64,000 nucleotides of DNA from Mesorhizobium norvegicum (GTDB taxonomy: Bacteria > Pseudomonadota > Alphaproteobacteria > Rhizobiales > Rhizobiaceae): contig NZ_SMYZ01000060.1 in the NCBI RefSeq assembly GCF_004919685.1, positions 50,790-114,789 of the forward strand, read 5' to 3'. This document shows, piece by piece, positions 43,873 to 52,443 of the stretch (the first letter of the stretch is position 1; the number at the start of each line of letters is the position of its first letter). The notes beneath the pieces are model-generated. The model did no database searches. It was not told the DNA's origin and saw only the letters and a program-made list of their open reading frames with translations. The position numbers and the translations under genes were made by a program.

Positions 43873-44342
43873 TGATCACTCTGCGATTCACCTCTGAAAA
43901 ATCCCGCCGCGCCAGAAAATCTGTCGGCGAAAGCGACGGCCGCGAAAGCGGCTTCACCCTGGTCGAGCTTCTGGTCGTGCTCGCCATCATCGCGCTGATC
44001 GCCACGCTCGCGGCACCTCAGGTGCTGCGCTATCTCGGCTCGGCCAGGACCAACGCGGCCAAGGCGCAAGTCCGCAACATCGAAAGCGCGCTCGAACTCT
44101 ACTATGTCGACAATGCGAAATATCCGACCGCGGAGGAGGGGCTCTCGGCCCTGGTCACGGCGCCCACCGGCGAAGCGCGCTGGAACGGACCCTATCTCAA
44201 GGGAACAACCGGCCTGAAGGATCCCTGGGGGAGGCCTTATTCCTACGAAGTGAAGGCCGATGCGAGCGGCGTGGTCATCCGCAGCCTTGGAAAAGACGGC
44301 AAGCCGGATGGAACCGGCGAAGACCAGGACATCAGCAACTGA
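43872..44342 (+). CDS. gspG: Type II secretion major pseudopilin GspG
   Basis: This is a 156-residue pseudopilin with a long basic leader (about 30 residues). The cleavage motif is G-FTLVELLVVLAIIALIA with Glu at +5. The C-terminal PYLKGTTGLKDPWGRPYSYE is the calcium-binding/assembly signature of GspG. It polymerises into the periplasmic pseudopilus. ATG 43872 overlaps the peptidase stop. The gene is convergent with gspJ, leaving a 19-nt gap. Confidence 0.92.
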   Translation: MITLRFTSEKSRRARKSVGESDGRESGFTLVELLVVLAIIALIATLAAPQVLRYLGSARTNAAKAQVRNIESALELYYVDNAKYPTAEEGLSALVTAPTGEARWNGPYLKGTTGLKDPWGRPYSYEVKADASGVVIRSLGKDGKPDGTGEDQDISN

Positions 44343-44361
44343 TTTTCTGCTGGGGCTGCGT

Positions 44362-45081
44362 TCAGTTCGTGCGCGGCATCTGTGCATTTGCCAGGTCGAG
44401 GCGGGCAAAACCTCTCGCCGAATAGGCAGCACCATCGCGCAGGACCGAAACGGTGAAGCGCACGGCCGCAGGCAGGCGCCGCGGCGCATTCCAGCTCGGC
44501 AACCAGGATGAGGCTGCCGTCGAACCGTCGAGATATTCGAATTTTACGGCGTTCACGCCGCCGATCAGCCGTACCGGTTCGCTCTGCGTCGATGCGCCGG
44601 GATCGCTGCCGCGCCGTGTTTTCTGGACAATGGCCAGCGCGCCTCCCGCCTGGCCAAGCGAAACGGCAGTTTCGCGCAGTGCGGAGGATTGGAAGCCGAT
44701 TGCCTGAACGGCGCTGAATTCGATCCGGGCGCCATCGCCATCGAGATAGAGCACCTGGTCCGGCGACGACTTCGACAATGGCAACGGCTCGGCGTGGCTG
44801 ATCGCCGTTTCCAGAAAGCGCGATGCGGCATCGACCTCCATCTGGAATTCGGTTGCCTTTTCGATGCGCAGCATGGTTCGAGCCTGGCCGAGGAAGACCA
44901 TCGTCAGCGACGTGATCACGCCGATCAGGGCCAGTCCAACCAGCACGTCGATAAGCGCAAATCCCTCGACTGATGCCGGCGACCGCAGCCGCGATCTGGC
45001 GTCTGGCAGAGGGGCGCCTGAACGACGTCCCTGCCGGCAGACGGCGTAGATTCTCGAGCGAGTGCGGACGAACACGCTCAT
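44362..45081 (-). CDS. gspJ: Type II secretion minor pseudopilin GspJ-like
   Basis: This is a 239-residue protein with a long leader (about 38 residues) and a pseudopilin-type helix EGFALIDVLVGLALIGVI. Position +5 is Asp instead of the usual Glu. The periplasmic domain shows LYLDGDGARIEF and VKFEYLDG, as in GspJ. It would sit at the pseudopilus tip with GspI and GspK. It is the last gene of the - strand operon and overlaps gspI by 4 nt. Given the divergence, GspJ is assigned partly from gene order. Confidence 0.78.
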   Translation of the reverse strand: MSVFVRTRSRIYAVCRQGRRSGAPLPDARSRLRSPASVEGFALIDVLVGLALIGVITSLTMVFLGQARTMLRIEKATEFQMEVDAASRFLETAISHAEPLPLSKSSPDQVLYLDGDGARIEFSAVQAIGFQSSALRETAVSLGQAGGALAIVQKTRRGSDPGASTQSEPVRLIGGVNAVKFEYLDGSTAASSWLPSWNAPRRLPAAVRFTVSVLRDGAAYSARGFARLDLANAQMPRTN

Positions 45082-45443
45082 GGAGTGCCCGGGTCCCGCA
45101 CGGGCACGAAGGTTAGAAACGGCCCGCCTGGAAACGCACCACCGGTCTTCTCGATGAGAACAGCGGTCACCTTCGCCTTCGCCATTTCTATCGTGCGCGT
45201 CTTCAGGGTCCAGCCGGATGGCGTCGTGGTTTGCACCGTGGGTCGGGCTTCGTAGTCTGCCAGCATCACACGCACGGTCCTGGCGGCTTCGACCTGGCGC
45301 TTGGCAGCAGTGATGCTGCGGCTCGCCAGCACGATCGACTGGCTGGCGATGCCAAGCACCAGCGCCAGGATGGTCATGGCGACGATCATCTCCAGGATCG
45401 AAAATCCGTCTTCGGGGGAGGGCTGGGACGATGGGCCGGTCAT
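45078..45443 (-). CDS. gspI: Type II secretion minor pseudopilin GspI-like
   Basis: This 121-residue protein has a short leader ending in DG and the helix FSILEMIVAMTILALVLG with Glu at +5. The small C-terminal domain (ARPTVQTTTPSGWTLKTRT) has the size and layout of GspI. It starts at ATG 45443 overlapping the gspH stop and ends overlapping gspJ. Confidence 0.82.
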   Translation of the reverse strand: MTGPSSQPSPEDGFSILEMIVAMTILALVLGIASQSIVLASRSITAAKRQVEAARTVRVMLADYEARPTVQTTTPSGWTLKTRTIEMAKAKVTAVLIEKTGGAFPGGPFLTFVPVRDPGTP

Positions 45444-45913
45444 GGCAGTGCGCGCCAGGTTGAAAGCCCGGTCAGCCAGTTGACCGCGATGCGCGCGGTC
45501 CGCCCTTTTCGCTCGAGGGCGATGTCCATGCCGGAAGCGCTGCCATCGGGAAGGAAGGTCAAGACCGTCTGCCGGTCGGCGATGACGGTCTCCTGACCGG
45601 TGGTCACGGTCATCTTGACATCGTCCGGCAGAGTGAGCGTGTCCCGCTCGCCAAAACGGAAGGCGCGGGCGCCGAGATCGACGACGACCTGCTTCGGCCT
45701 GGCGGTGGCGATCGCCGATGTGCGCGACAGGCGCAGCCGCATGGTGATCTCGCCGGCCAGTGTCTCCAGGTTCTTGGTGCGATAGTTGCTGACCAGCCCG
45801 GGTGCGGCGATGGCCGCGACGAGGGCCATGATCGCCAGCACGACCAGCATTTCGACCAGGGTAAATCCGGCCGTTGCATGTGCCGGCGCGCCGGCTCTCG
45901 TCGCGGCTGTCAT
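45440..45913 (-). CDS. gspH: Type II secretion minor pseudopilin GspH
   Basis: This is a 157-residue pseudopilin with leader and cleavage motif AG-FTLVEMLVVLAIMALVAAI (Glu at +5). A GspH/FimT-type domain follows, with MRLRLSRTSAIATARPKQV and LTFLPDGSASGMDI. ATG 45913 overlaps the gspF stop; the longer in-frame extension upstream lies inside gspF and is not used. Confidence 0.87.
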   Translation of the reverse strand: MTAATRAGAPAHATAGFTLVEMLVVLAIMALVAAIAAPGLVSNYRTKNLETLAGEITMRLRLSRTSAIATARPKQVVVDLGARAFRFGERDTLTLPDDVKMTVTTGQETVIADRQTVLTFLPDGSASGMDIALERKGRTARIAVNWLTGLSTWRALP

Positions 45914-47121
45914 TGCAGCGCCAGGTCGTTGATGCTGAGGATGGTGGTCATCACCGAAATGACCAGGCTGCCGACGAGAAAACCAAGTGAAATCGTCAGC
46001 GCCGGGGTCAGCAGCTTCAGCACCGTGTCGATGCGTCGCGTCAGCGTCAGCTGAAGCATTTTCGCCGCCCGATCCAGGACCACGGGAAGGGCGTTGGCCT
46101 CTTCGCCGAGCGAGACCAGCGACATCGTCGCATTGTCGAAAATCCCCGCCTTGACGATCGCGCCATGCAGGCGCGCGCCATTGGCGACGGTTTCTTCGAT
46201 TGCTGCAAAGCTCGCGGCCAGGGAACTCTGCCTGGAAACGTTGGCGGCCAGGCCAAGCGCCTCGGTCATCGCCACGCCATTGCCGAGCAGCAGCGCAAGC
46301 GTTTCCAGATAGCGCGCGATCACGGCATCCCTGACCAGCGCGCCGATCAGCGGGATCTTCAACAGCCAATGCGAGAGGCGTTTTCTGGCGCCGGTGGACC
46401 GGGACAGAAAAAGCCAGGAAAGCAGGCTGAGGACCGCCGCCAGCGGGAACACGAACGGATAGTCGCGGAACACCGTGCCGAACGCCGAAAGCATGGTCAT
46501 GGTGAACGGTTTTGGGGCGGATGAGCCTTCGAAAATCGGTTCCAGCGCCGGCACCAGGACCGTCGCCAGGATGACCAGCGCCCCGCTCATGACCAGCAGC
46601 AGGAAGGCCGGATAGGCCAGGGCCTCGATGATTGCCGCACGGCGCTTGGCCGTTGCCTCATACGTGTCCGCCAGCCGCTGGCATATATAGGCCATCTTGC
46701 CGCTGCGCTCGCCGCTGGCGAGCAGAGCGGCAACGTCGGAGGTGATGCCCGGCAGGCCGGCAAAGGCTTCGGCGATCGGCCGACCGCCGGTCGTCAGATC
46801 GAGCACCGATTGCAGCTGCTGACGCCGCTGATGGTTGGCTTCGCCTGAAATAACCGCATGCAAGGCGCGGTCGACGGTGAAACCGGCGTTCAGAAGCACC
46901 GAAAGCTCGGAAAACAGCCGGCCGAGATCGACCCTGCGGGTAAACGTCAGCGCGCTGCGCCCCGGCAGGCGAAGCCTGTCGCCGTTCACAAGCGCAAGAT
47001 GATAGGAACGGCGGCCCTGCTGCGCCAGTTTGCGCGCCGCATCCTGCTTCGTCGACGCATCGAGAACGCCGGTCTCGGTGCTGCCGTCGACGAGATAGGC
47101 GCGATAGGCAAAGGCCGGCAT
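45910..47121 (-). CDS. gspF: Type II secretion inner-membrane platform protein GspF
   Basis: This 403-residue protein has two GspF cytoplasmic domains. The first contains LGRLFSELSVLLNAGFTVDRAL and FAGLPGITSDVAALLASGERSGK; the second ARYLETLALLLGNGVAMTEAL and SLVSLGEEANALP. Membrane helices lie near 170, 220 and 375. It couples the GspE ATPase to pseudopilus assembly. It overlaps gspE by 1 nt (TGATG) and gspH by 4 nt. Confidence 0.93.
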   Translation of the reverse strand: MPAFAYRAYLVDGSTETGVLDASTKQDAARKLAQQGRRSYHLALVNGDRLRLPGRSALTFTRRVDLGRLFSELSVLLNAGFTVDRALHAVISGEANHQRRQQLQSVLDLTTGGRPIAEAFAGLPGITSDVAALLASGERSGKMAYICQRLADTYEATAKRRAAIIEALAYPAFLLLVMSGALVILATVLVPALEPIFEGSSAPKPFTMTMLSAFGTVFRDYPFVFPLAAVLSLLSWLFLSRSTGARKRLSHWLLKIPLIGALVRDAVIARYLETLALLLGNGVAMTEALGLAANVSRQSSLAASFAAIEETVANGARLHGAIVKAGIFDNATMSLVSLGEEANALPVVLDRAAKMLQLTLTRRIDTVLKLLTPALTISLGFLVGSLVISVMTTILSINDLALQ

Positions 47122-48764
47122 CAGCCCCCTCCCGCGAGATCGATGACACGCCGGACTTCGTCCATCGTGGTGACCTGCGATCGGGCAAGGGCGGTTGCGT
47201 GCACCGACATCGGCACGAGGTCGTCCTCGGCGGCAATCCGGCCGATCTCCATTTCGCCGGCGCCCTGGTCGATGAGCTCGGCGATGCGCGGCGACACCTG
47301 CAGCATTTCGTAGGTCACCGTGCGCCCGCTGTAGCCGGAGCCATTGCAGGTGCGGCAGGCCGGGCCGGTCTGTTCCGCGCCGTGGCAGGTCGGGCAGATG
47401 CGGCGCAACAGCCGCTGTGCGATGACGCCCCTGATCGTCGCGCCGAGCAGGTAGCCGTCGATGCCCATGTCGCGAAGCCGCGTCAGCGCACTCGCGGCAC
47501 TGTTGGTGTGAAGTGTCGAAAACACCAGATGACCGGTCAGGGCCGCCTGGACCGCGACCTGCGCCGTTTCGCGATCGCGAATTTCACCGAGCAGGATGAT
47601 GTCGGGGTCCTGCCGCAGGATCGAACGCAGCGCGGCGGCAAAGTCGAGGTCGATCGCCGGATTGACCTGCAGCTGGGTGATGCCCGCCATCCGGTATTCG
47701 ACCGGGTCCTCGACGGTGAAGATCTTGACGTCCGGCCGCGAACGCTCGGCGAGGATGGAATAGAGCGTCGTCGTCTTGCCGCTGCCGGTCGGCCCGGTGA
47801 TCAGCACGATGCCGTTGGCGGCTTGCGACATGGAGCGGATCTTGGCCTGCGCGGCACCGTCGAAACCCAGTTTCTCCAGCTTCAATTCGACGCCGGCGCG
47901 GTCAAGAATTCGAAGCACGATGGCTTCGCCGTGAATCGACGGAATGACCGAGACGCGCAGGTCGACGTCGCGGCCGCGCACGGCAATGCGCATGCGTCCA
48001 TCCTGCGGCAAGCGCCGTTCGGCAATGTTGAGCCGCGACAGGATCTTGATGCGGGTGGAGATGCCGGACAGCATCGCAATCGATGCTGTGTCGACGGTGG
48101 ACAGCATGCCGTCATGCCTGAAGCGGATGCGGACGTGATCCTCGAGCGGTTCGATGTGGATATCGGTGGCTCTCGCATCGACCGCCTTGTGGATGGTCTC
48201 GGCGACGAAGCGGACGATCGGCGCTTCACGGGCAAAATCCTTCAGCCGTTCGAGGTCGTCGGGGCCGAAATCCAGGATTTCGCCACCGCCGCCGCCATTT
48301 GAAACGGCCGCCAGGGCCGATTGCTCGATGCGATCGATGCATTCGGTGATCGTTCGCCTTGGCAAGATGCGTAACGCCAGTGTCCGCTCATAGTGAAAGG
48401 CGAGCGCGTCGATGGTTGCCGAGGAGAACGGATCGGCCACGGCGACAACCAGCCGCTCGGCATCCATCTGCAGCGGCAGGATGGCGTTTTCCCTGAGATA
48501 GACCAACGGTACGCTTGCCAGCATTTCGGGGCTGACCTGTTCGGGAATCTCGACCGACGTCGGTGCCTGGAGGTAGCGGCTGAGGCTGTTGGCAAGCTCC
48601 TGCTCGCCGATCAGCCCGAGTTCGGTCATCACCGTGTCAAACGGGTGTCCTGATGTTCGCGATGCCCCCAAGGCGCGTTGGGCCGCGTGCGCGGTCAGCA
48701 CCTTCTCGCCCTCGAGAAAGGCCAGAAACGCCTCTATTCCCTGGGGCTGGACGAGAGCGTTCAT
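47121..48764 (-). CDS. gspE: Type II secretion ATPase GspE
   Basis: This 547-residue hexameric secretion ATPase has an N-terminal GspE domain, then DIHIEPLEDHVRIRFRHDG near 195, Walker A GPTGSGKTTTLYSIL (about 320-334), and Walker B-region ILLGEIRDRETAQVAVQAAL with HTNSAASALTRL. The zinc-type tetracysteine CPTCHGAEQTGPACRTC lies near 455-471. All elements needed for activity are intact. ATG 48764 is chosen because it overlaps the gspK stop (ATGA); GTG 48773 is in frame but not needed. Confidence 0.94.
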   Translation of the reverse strand: MNALVQPQGIEAFLAFLEGEKVLTAHAAQRALGASRTSGHPFDTVMTELGLIGEQELANSLSRYLQAPTSVEIPEQVSPEMLASVPLVYLRENAILPLQMDAERLVVAVADPFSSATIDALAFHYERTLALRILPRRTITECIDRIEQSALAAVSNGGGGGEILDFGPDDLERLKDFAREAPIVRFVAETIHKAVDARATDIHIEPLEDHVRIRFRHDGMLSTVDTASIAMLSGISTRIKILSRLNIAERRLPQDGRMRIAVRGRDVDLRVSVIPSIHGEAIVLRILDRAGVELKLEKLGFDGAAQAKIRSMSQAANGIVLITGPTGSGKTTTLYSILAERSRPDVKIFTVEDPVEYRMAGITQLQVNPAIDLDFAAALRSILRQDPDIILLGEIRDRETAQVAVQAALTGHLVFSTLHTNSAASALTRLRDMGIDGYLLGATIRGVIAQRLLRRICPTCHGAEQTGPACRTCNGSGYSGRTVTYEMLQVSPRIAELIDQGAGEMEIGRIAAEDDLVPMSVHATALARSQVTTMDEVRRVIDLAGGG

Positions 48765-49681
48765 GAACTCCACCCCTGCAGGAGCTGTGCGGCCTCGGTG
48801 CCGAAAAGCACCTCGCAGCCGGCACTGCCGGCGACTGCCGGCAATGTGCCGGCGTCACGGGCCGGGCTTCGCGAGACGCGCCAGAATGCGGTGTCGCTGA
48901 CCGGAGATTTCTCGATGATGAACCCGGCTTCGCCCGTGATCCCGGATCCGTCACGTCTGACGACCACGTCGACCGTATAGGCCGATGCCTCGGCCGCCTG
49001 AACGATCGCGGCGCTGGAACCCGTGGCAAGAGCAGCGCGAAGACGGCTAGGCGCACGATCGGCGCTGATCGTGCCGCGCTTCGAGTTGACCGTGAAGGTG
49101 GCATGGAGGGCCTGCAGGGGCACTGACCCAAGGGCCGCGAACTCCTGCAGTTCAGACACCGATTCGAACGGCGCCTGCTTGTCTTGCGGCGGCCCGACGG
49201 CGCTTCTCGGCCCGGGCTGGCCGGCGAACAGCTTAGCGTTGTCGCGAAACCGGATCGCGGCCTCGGCCAGCGCTTGCGCCGCCTGCTGCTCGAAGCCGAG
49301 CGATGCGAAGCCCAGCGCCAGCAAATGATCGTCGGCGGCATTGAGATCGATCAGCCCGCCATGATCCTGGACGCGCACATCGAAGCTGAACGCACCCGAC
49401 CGGCACGCTGCCGGTGTGGAATCCAGCGCAAATGTCTTCGTCCCCGAGCCGCCGGTCAATTGGCTCGCAACCACATTGCCCAGGCCTTCGGCAAGCAGCG
49501 ACAGGCGCTCCTGCTCGACCTCGTTGTTGGCGATCATCAGCCGCGTCTTCGCCGTCACGGCAAAGGGAACGACGATTGCCGAGACGATCAGCATGAACAC
49601 CAGCACGGCGACCAGCGAAAAGCCGCTGCTGGCGCTTTCGTGCCCTGTGTTCGCGCTCTCATGAGGTGCGCGGCTGCTCAT
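48761..49681 (-). CDS. gspK: Type II secretion minor pseudopilin GspK
   Basis: This is a 306-residue minor pseudopilin. The leader ends in SG before FSLVAVLVFMLIVSAIVVP, and position +5 is Ala, as is normal for GspK, which lacks Glu5. The large periplasmic domain begins with VEQERLSLLAEGLGNVVASQ and contains VQDHGGLIDLNAADDHLL, a GspK signature. The protein caps the pseudopilus tip. It overlaps gspE and the GspN/C-like gene by 4 nt each. Confidence 0.9.
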   Translation of the reverse strand: MSSRAPHESANTGHESASSGFSLVAVLVFMLIVSAIVVPFAVTAKTRLMIANNEVEQERLSLLAEGLGNVVASQLTGGSGTKTFALDSTPAACRSGAFSFDVRVQDHGGLIDLNAADDHLLALGFASLGFEQQAAQALAEAAIRFRDNAKLFAGQPGPRSAVGPPQDKQAPFESVSELQEFAALGSVPLQALHATFTVNSKRGTISADRAPSRLRAALATGSSAAIVQAAEASAYTVDVVVRRDGSGITGEAGFIIEKSPVSDTAFWRVSRSPARDAGTLPAVAGSAGCEVLFGTEAAQLLQGWSS

Positions 49682-50247
49682 AATTGCGGTTCAGGCGGAG
49701 GTGGCGGGGGCGTTGCGGATGGCGGGACGTTCTTCCATGGCGGATAAAGCAGGATGCGCGCCACCTTGCCGTCCCGCTCGAGCACGGCCTGATCCTTGTC
49801 GATCGCCGACACCTTCCAGCCGTCGACGGTCTCGCCACTGCCATACCAGGCCGCGGCTTCGCTGCCGGCGACGCGCAGCAGCGCCTTTGCCGCGCCGCCG
49901 TTTCTGCTGATGCCCAGCAGCGATGGCGCGACGGCCGGTGCGGCTTCGGGCGGCGGCGGCGCCGGCTGCTCGGCCGGTGCGACGGCAACCTCCACCGGCT
50001 GTGGTGCTGCCGGCGGCGACACGATTTTCCGGCGGGTCGGCGTGAACAGCGGACGCTGGAACGTCTCGCTGAAATCGCCGGCCTCGGGAAACTGCAGCGA
50101 TCCCGCCGCTGATGCCAGTGCGCCGTCATGCCCTTTCCCGGGGGCGACCGGCGTGGTGTCGACCGGCGTGTTGTAGAGCGCGACATTGACCAGGACGAGG
50201 CCCGCAATCATGGCCGCGATCGCCAGGCCAGCGAATTTCCGGCTCAT
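49678..50247 (-). CDS. Type II secretion GspC/GspN-like inner-membrane protein
   Basis: This is a 189-residue protein with one N-terminal membrane helix (GLAIAAMIAGLVLVNVAL), a Pro/Ala-rich periplasmic linker, and a C-terminal homology-region-like domain: SLLGISRNGGAAKALLRVAG, GETVDGWKVSAID and DGKVARILLYPP. This is the HR-domain pattern of GspC, which links the inner-membrane platform to GspD, but no PDZ or coiled-coil domain follows. Databases often call such proteins GspN. In this operon it is the only candidate for the GspC role. It overlaps gspK and gspM by 4 nt. Confidence 0.75.
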   Translation of the reverse strand: MSRKFAGLAIAAMIAGLVLVNVALYNTPVDTTPVAPGKGHDGALASAAGSLQFPEAGDFSETFQRPLFTPTRRKIVSPPAAPQPVEVAVAPAEQPAPPPPEAAPAVAPSLLGISRNGGAAKALLRVAGSEAAAWYGSGETVDGWKVSAIDKDQAVLERDGKVARILLYPPWKNVPPSATPPPPPPEPQL

Positions 50248-50843
50248 GGCTTGACCCCACCGGGCGGCGGCGCGGCCTGCGTTTGCAGCGGGCCGTAAAA
50301 CAGGATCTCGGCAAAGATCTCGGGATCGCCGGTCCGTCCTGCAGCCGGTCCGACATCGGTCGTGCGTAGCGTGGCCTCGCGAATGAACAGCACCGGCAGC
50401 GACGTTTCGATGGCGAGAACGGCGTTGTGAATGCCTTCCAGCGGTCCCGAAAGGTTGGCCCGCAGGCCGATGAAATCGACGCCGGCTTCGCTGAGCACAG
50501 GTGCATTGCCGGCCGACAGCACGCTGACCCCGTTGGCGACGGCGATCGCATTCAGCCGCTTTTGCAGCCCGCCGCGAATGATCGCTTCGCTCTCGCCGGT
50601 GAGGAACTCGGGATTTGCCGCCACCACGGGGCTGGCGGCGCTGTCGAGGCGCTTGGCCAGGGCCGCCACGCTCTGCAGCTGGCCGAGAAGCTCGCGCTTT
50701 TCCTCTATCCCGGCTTGCGCCGAGGCGACGCTGTCGAGCGCCGCGAACGCCACCCAGGCCAAGACACAGGCCGTCACCGCTGCAAGGGCCAAGGCGATCA
50801 GGCGACGGACCAGCGGCCTTGTGTTGAGGATGGCGGAGAGCAT
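50244..50843 (-). CDS. gspM: Type II secretion protein GspM-like
   Basis: This is a 199-residue bitopic membrane protein: a short cytoplasmic tail, a helix (LIALALAAVTACVLAWVAFAA near 15-35), a coiled-coil-like region (ASAQAGIEEKRELLGQLQSV), and a ferredoxin-like periplasmic domain including GVDFIGLRANLSGPLEGIH. It partners GspL in the platform. ATG 50843 is 2 nt after the gspL stop; longer in-frame sequence upstream lies inside gspL. Confidence 0.85.
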   Translation of the reverse strand: MLSAILNTRPLVRRLIALALAAVTACVLAWVAFAALDSVASAQAGIEEKRELLGQLQSVAALAKRLDSAASPVVAANPEFLTGESEAIIRGGLQKRLNAIAVANGVSVLSAGNAPVLSEAGVDFIGLRANLSGPLEGIHNAVLAIETSLPVLFIREATLRTTDVGPAAGRTGDPEIFAEILFYGPLQTQAAPPPGGVKP

Positions 50844-50845
50844 CG

Positions 50846-51895
50846 TCAGAGCGCTCCGATCTTTGCCGAAATGGTGAAGTGTTCGCCGTCCTGGCCGGGA
50901 ACCCTGACCACGGGCGCGGCGAATTCGGGCGCCGAAAACAGCGGCGAGGCGTCGAGCGGCTGGATCAGCTCGGCGGCGGAGGCTGAAAACCCTGTGATGG
51001 TCAGGTCGTCGCCCTTGGCGGAAAGATCGGTCAGCCAGGCCGTGTCGGGCAGCAGGTGCGTCAGCTCGGCCCAGACACGCACCAGCGACGCCGTCGTCTT
51101 CTTTTCCTGACGGATTTTTTCGATCTGCTCGATGCCGGCCTGGCGCTTCTGCAGCGAGCTGCGTGCCGCCTTGGCCAGCACCTGCGCATCGGCGATCTGC
51201 GCGTCGAGTTCTGCGCCAGCCTGCCAGCTGCGCCAATGCGCATGGGCGAAGGTGACCAGCACCGCTCCGGCCAGCACCGAACAGGCCGCGACCCAGGCGG
51301 TTCTGCCGCGCCGGTCGTGCGCGGTGGGCGGCCAGATGGCGGCCAGGCTGAGCGGATCGGCCCGCAGCGTGCTGTCAGGCTGCGACAGCGACAGGCAGCG
51401 GACGGACCCGCCGGCCCGGCGCACCGCGTCCAGTACTGGGCCAAGCGTCTTCGCCTTGACGACATGGTAGCGGCAGTCCTGCTCAGCGTGCCTGGCGAAA
51501 ACGACATGCACCTGCGCCGGGTCGATCGGCGTGGTGGCCAGAAGGTCGAGTTCGGCCATGTCCCGGGCCTGGCGAAGCGGCAGCCGCCGCGCCGCCAGTT
51601 GCCGGGTCAGGAACAGCCCGGGCAGGACCCGGATATCGAAGGTCGGCCGCTTGCGCCGAGGCCCGCCCTGGAGAAGCGCCAGAACTTCGTCCGAGGATGC
51701 CGTGAGCGCCAACGGGATCGATTGGAACTCCGGCGCATTGACTTCCCGGGCGCGGATGCCGTCATCCGCCAGGGTGACGATCCAGTCGCTTGTGGAAGAT
51801 TGCTTTTGCCTGGGAACAATCCGCGTCCAGACCCCTCGCAGCTCATCGAGCCACCAGTCGAGGAAATCCAGAACCTGCGCGTTGAGTGTCGCCAC
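50846..51895 (-). CDS. gspL: Type II secretion protein GspL-like
   Basis: This is a 349-residue bitopic protein. The cytoplasmic actin-like region spans about 1-200 (LPLRQARDMAELDLLATTPID). One membrane helix (AWVAACSVLAGAVLVTFAHA near 205-225) follows, then a coiled coil (AEL...KAARSSLQKRQAGIEQIEKI) and a PilN-like periplasmic domain. It recruits GspE. The start is GTG 51895, the first gene of the - strand operon. The imperfect repeat copy 1 begins only 28 nt upstream, so the operon promoter lies inside or next to that repeat. Confidence 0.87.
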   Translation of the reverse strand: MATLNAQVLDFLDWWLDELRGVWTRIVPRQKQSSTSDWIVTLADDGIRAREVNAPEFQSIPLALTASSDEVLALLQGGPRRKRPTFDIRVLPGLFLTRQLAARRLPLRQARDMAELDLLATTPIDPAQVHVVFARHAEQDCRYHVVKAKTLGPVLDAVRRAGGSVRCLSLSQPDSTLRADPLSLAAIWPPTAHDRRGRTAWVAACSVLAGAVLVTFAHAHWRSWQAGAELDAQIADAQVLAKAARSSLQKRQAGIEQIEKIRQEKKTTASLVRVWAELTHLLPDTAWLTDLSAKGDDLTITGFSASAAELIQPLDASPLFSAPEFAAPVVRVPGQDGEHFTISAKIGAL

Positions 51896-51923
51896 AACCA
51901 GCCGCCCGCCACCCCGGCTGATT

Positions 51924-52410
51924 CTCGGCCGAGGGTTTCCAGGCGAGATTACTACAAATGCCGATGTGATGCGGATATTCGCGACGGCGCGGGAGGTCGA
52001 TTAATCACAGTTTTTGTTGTCTTGAGGGCCTGCGGCCGTTCGCCAGGTTCGGTTACCGATGCTAAGCAGGTGGAGTTGTCCGACAGCCTTCGGCATGAAC
52101 ATCCGGCAAACCGTCGCCCTGGGGGTCGCCGATGGCCGTGCTGACGCCAAGCCGCATAAATACTTGGCTCGGTTGGGAGTTGTCTGGCCCCATCGTGCCA
52201 AAATCAGTCCTATCCATACATGTACAATACATCAAAGTGTAAATTAGAAAATTCTCATAAATAGAGAGAGGATTTTCTTGGTTTGTTTCTTCACAGGCTC
52301 TTAACAGGCCTTCACGGATGTGTTACCGATTTTACGGTGTGGGCAGCGCGGCGACCACCGTAGCGAACTCAGAAAAGCTGCAGGAATTTGATGGCGTCGG
52401 GCACAATGCT
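51924..52410. repeat. Imperfect direct repeat, copy 1 (about 490 bp)
   Basis: This block aligns over its full length with 53270-53758, at a constant offset of about 1346-1348 nt and with scattered substitutions. It holds no convincing gene. Two stretches are nearly unchanged between copies: 52155-52247, which includes the palindrome TACATGTA (52217-52224), and about 52290-52333 (CTCTTAACAGGCC then CACGGATGTGTTACCGATTT). It forms the intergenic region upstream of gspL. Confidence 0.9.
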
Positions 52411-52443
52411 AGCACGACTGATCTTGTGAGCTTGGTGGTCCGG

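Noticed and set aside
52001..52201. 66-codon - strand frame that recurs with the same length in repeat copy 2 (53347-53547)
   Set aside because: The last third of the two translations differs because of compensating 1-nt indels, so the reading frame is not being conserved; similarity is at DNA level only.
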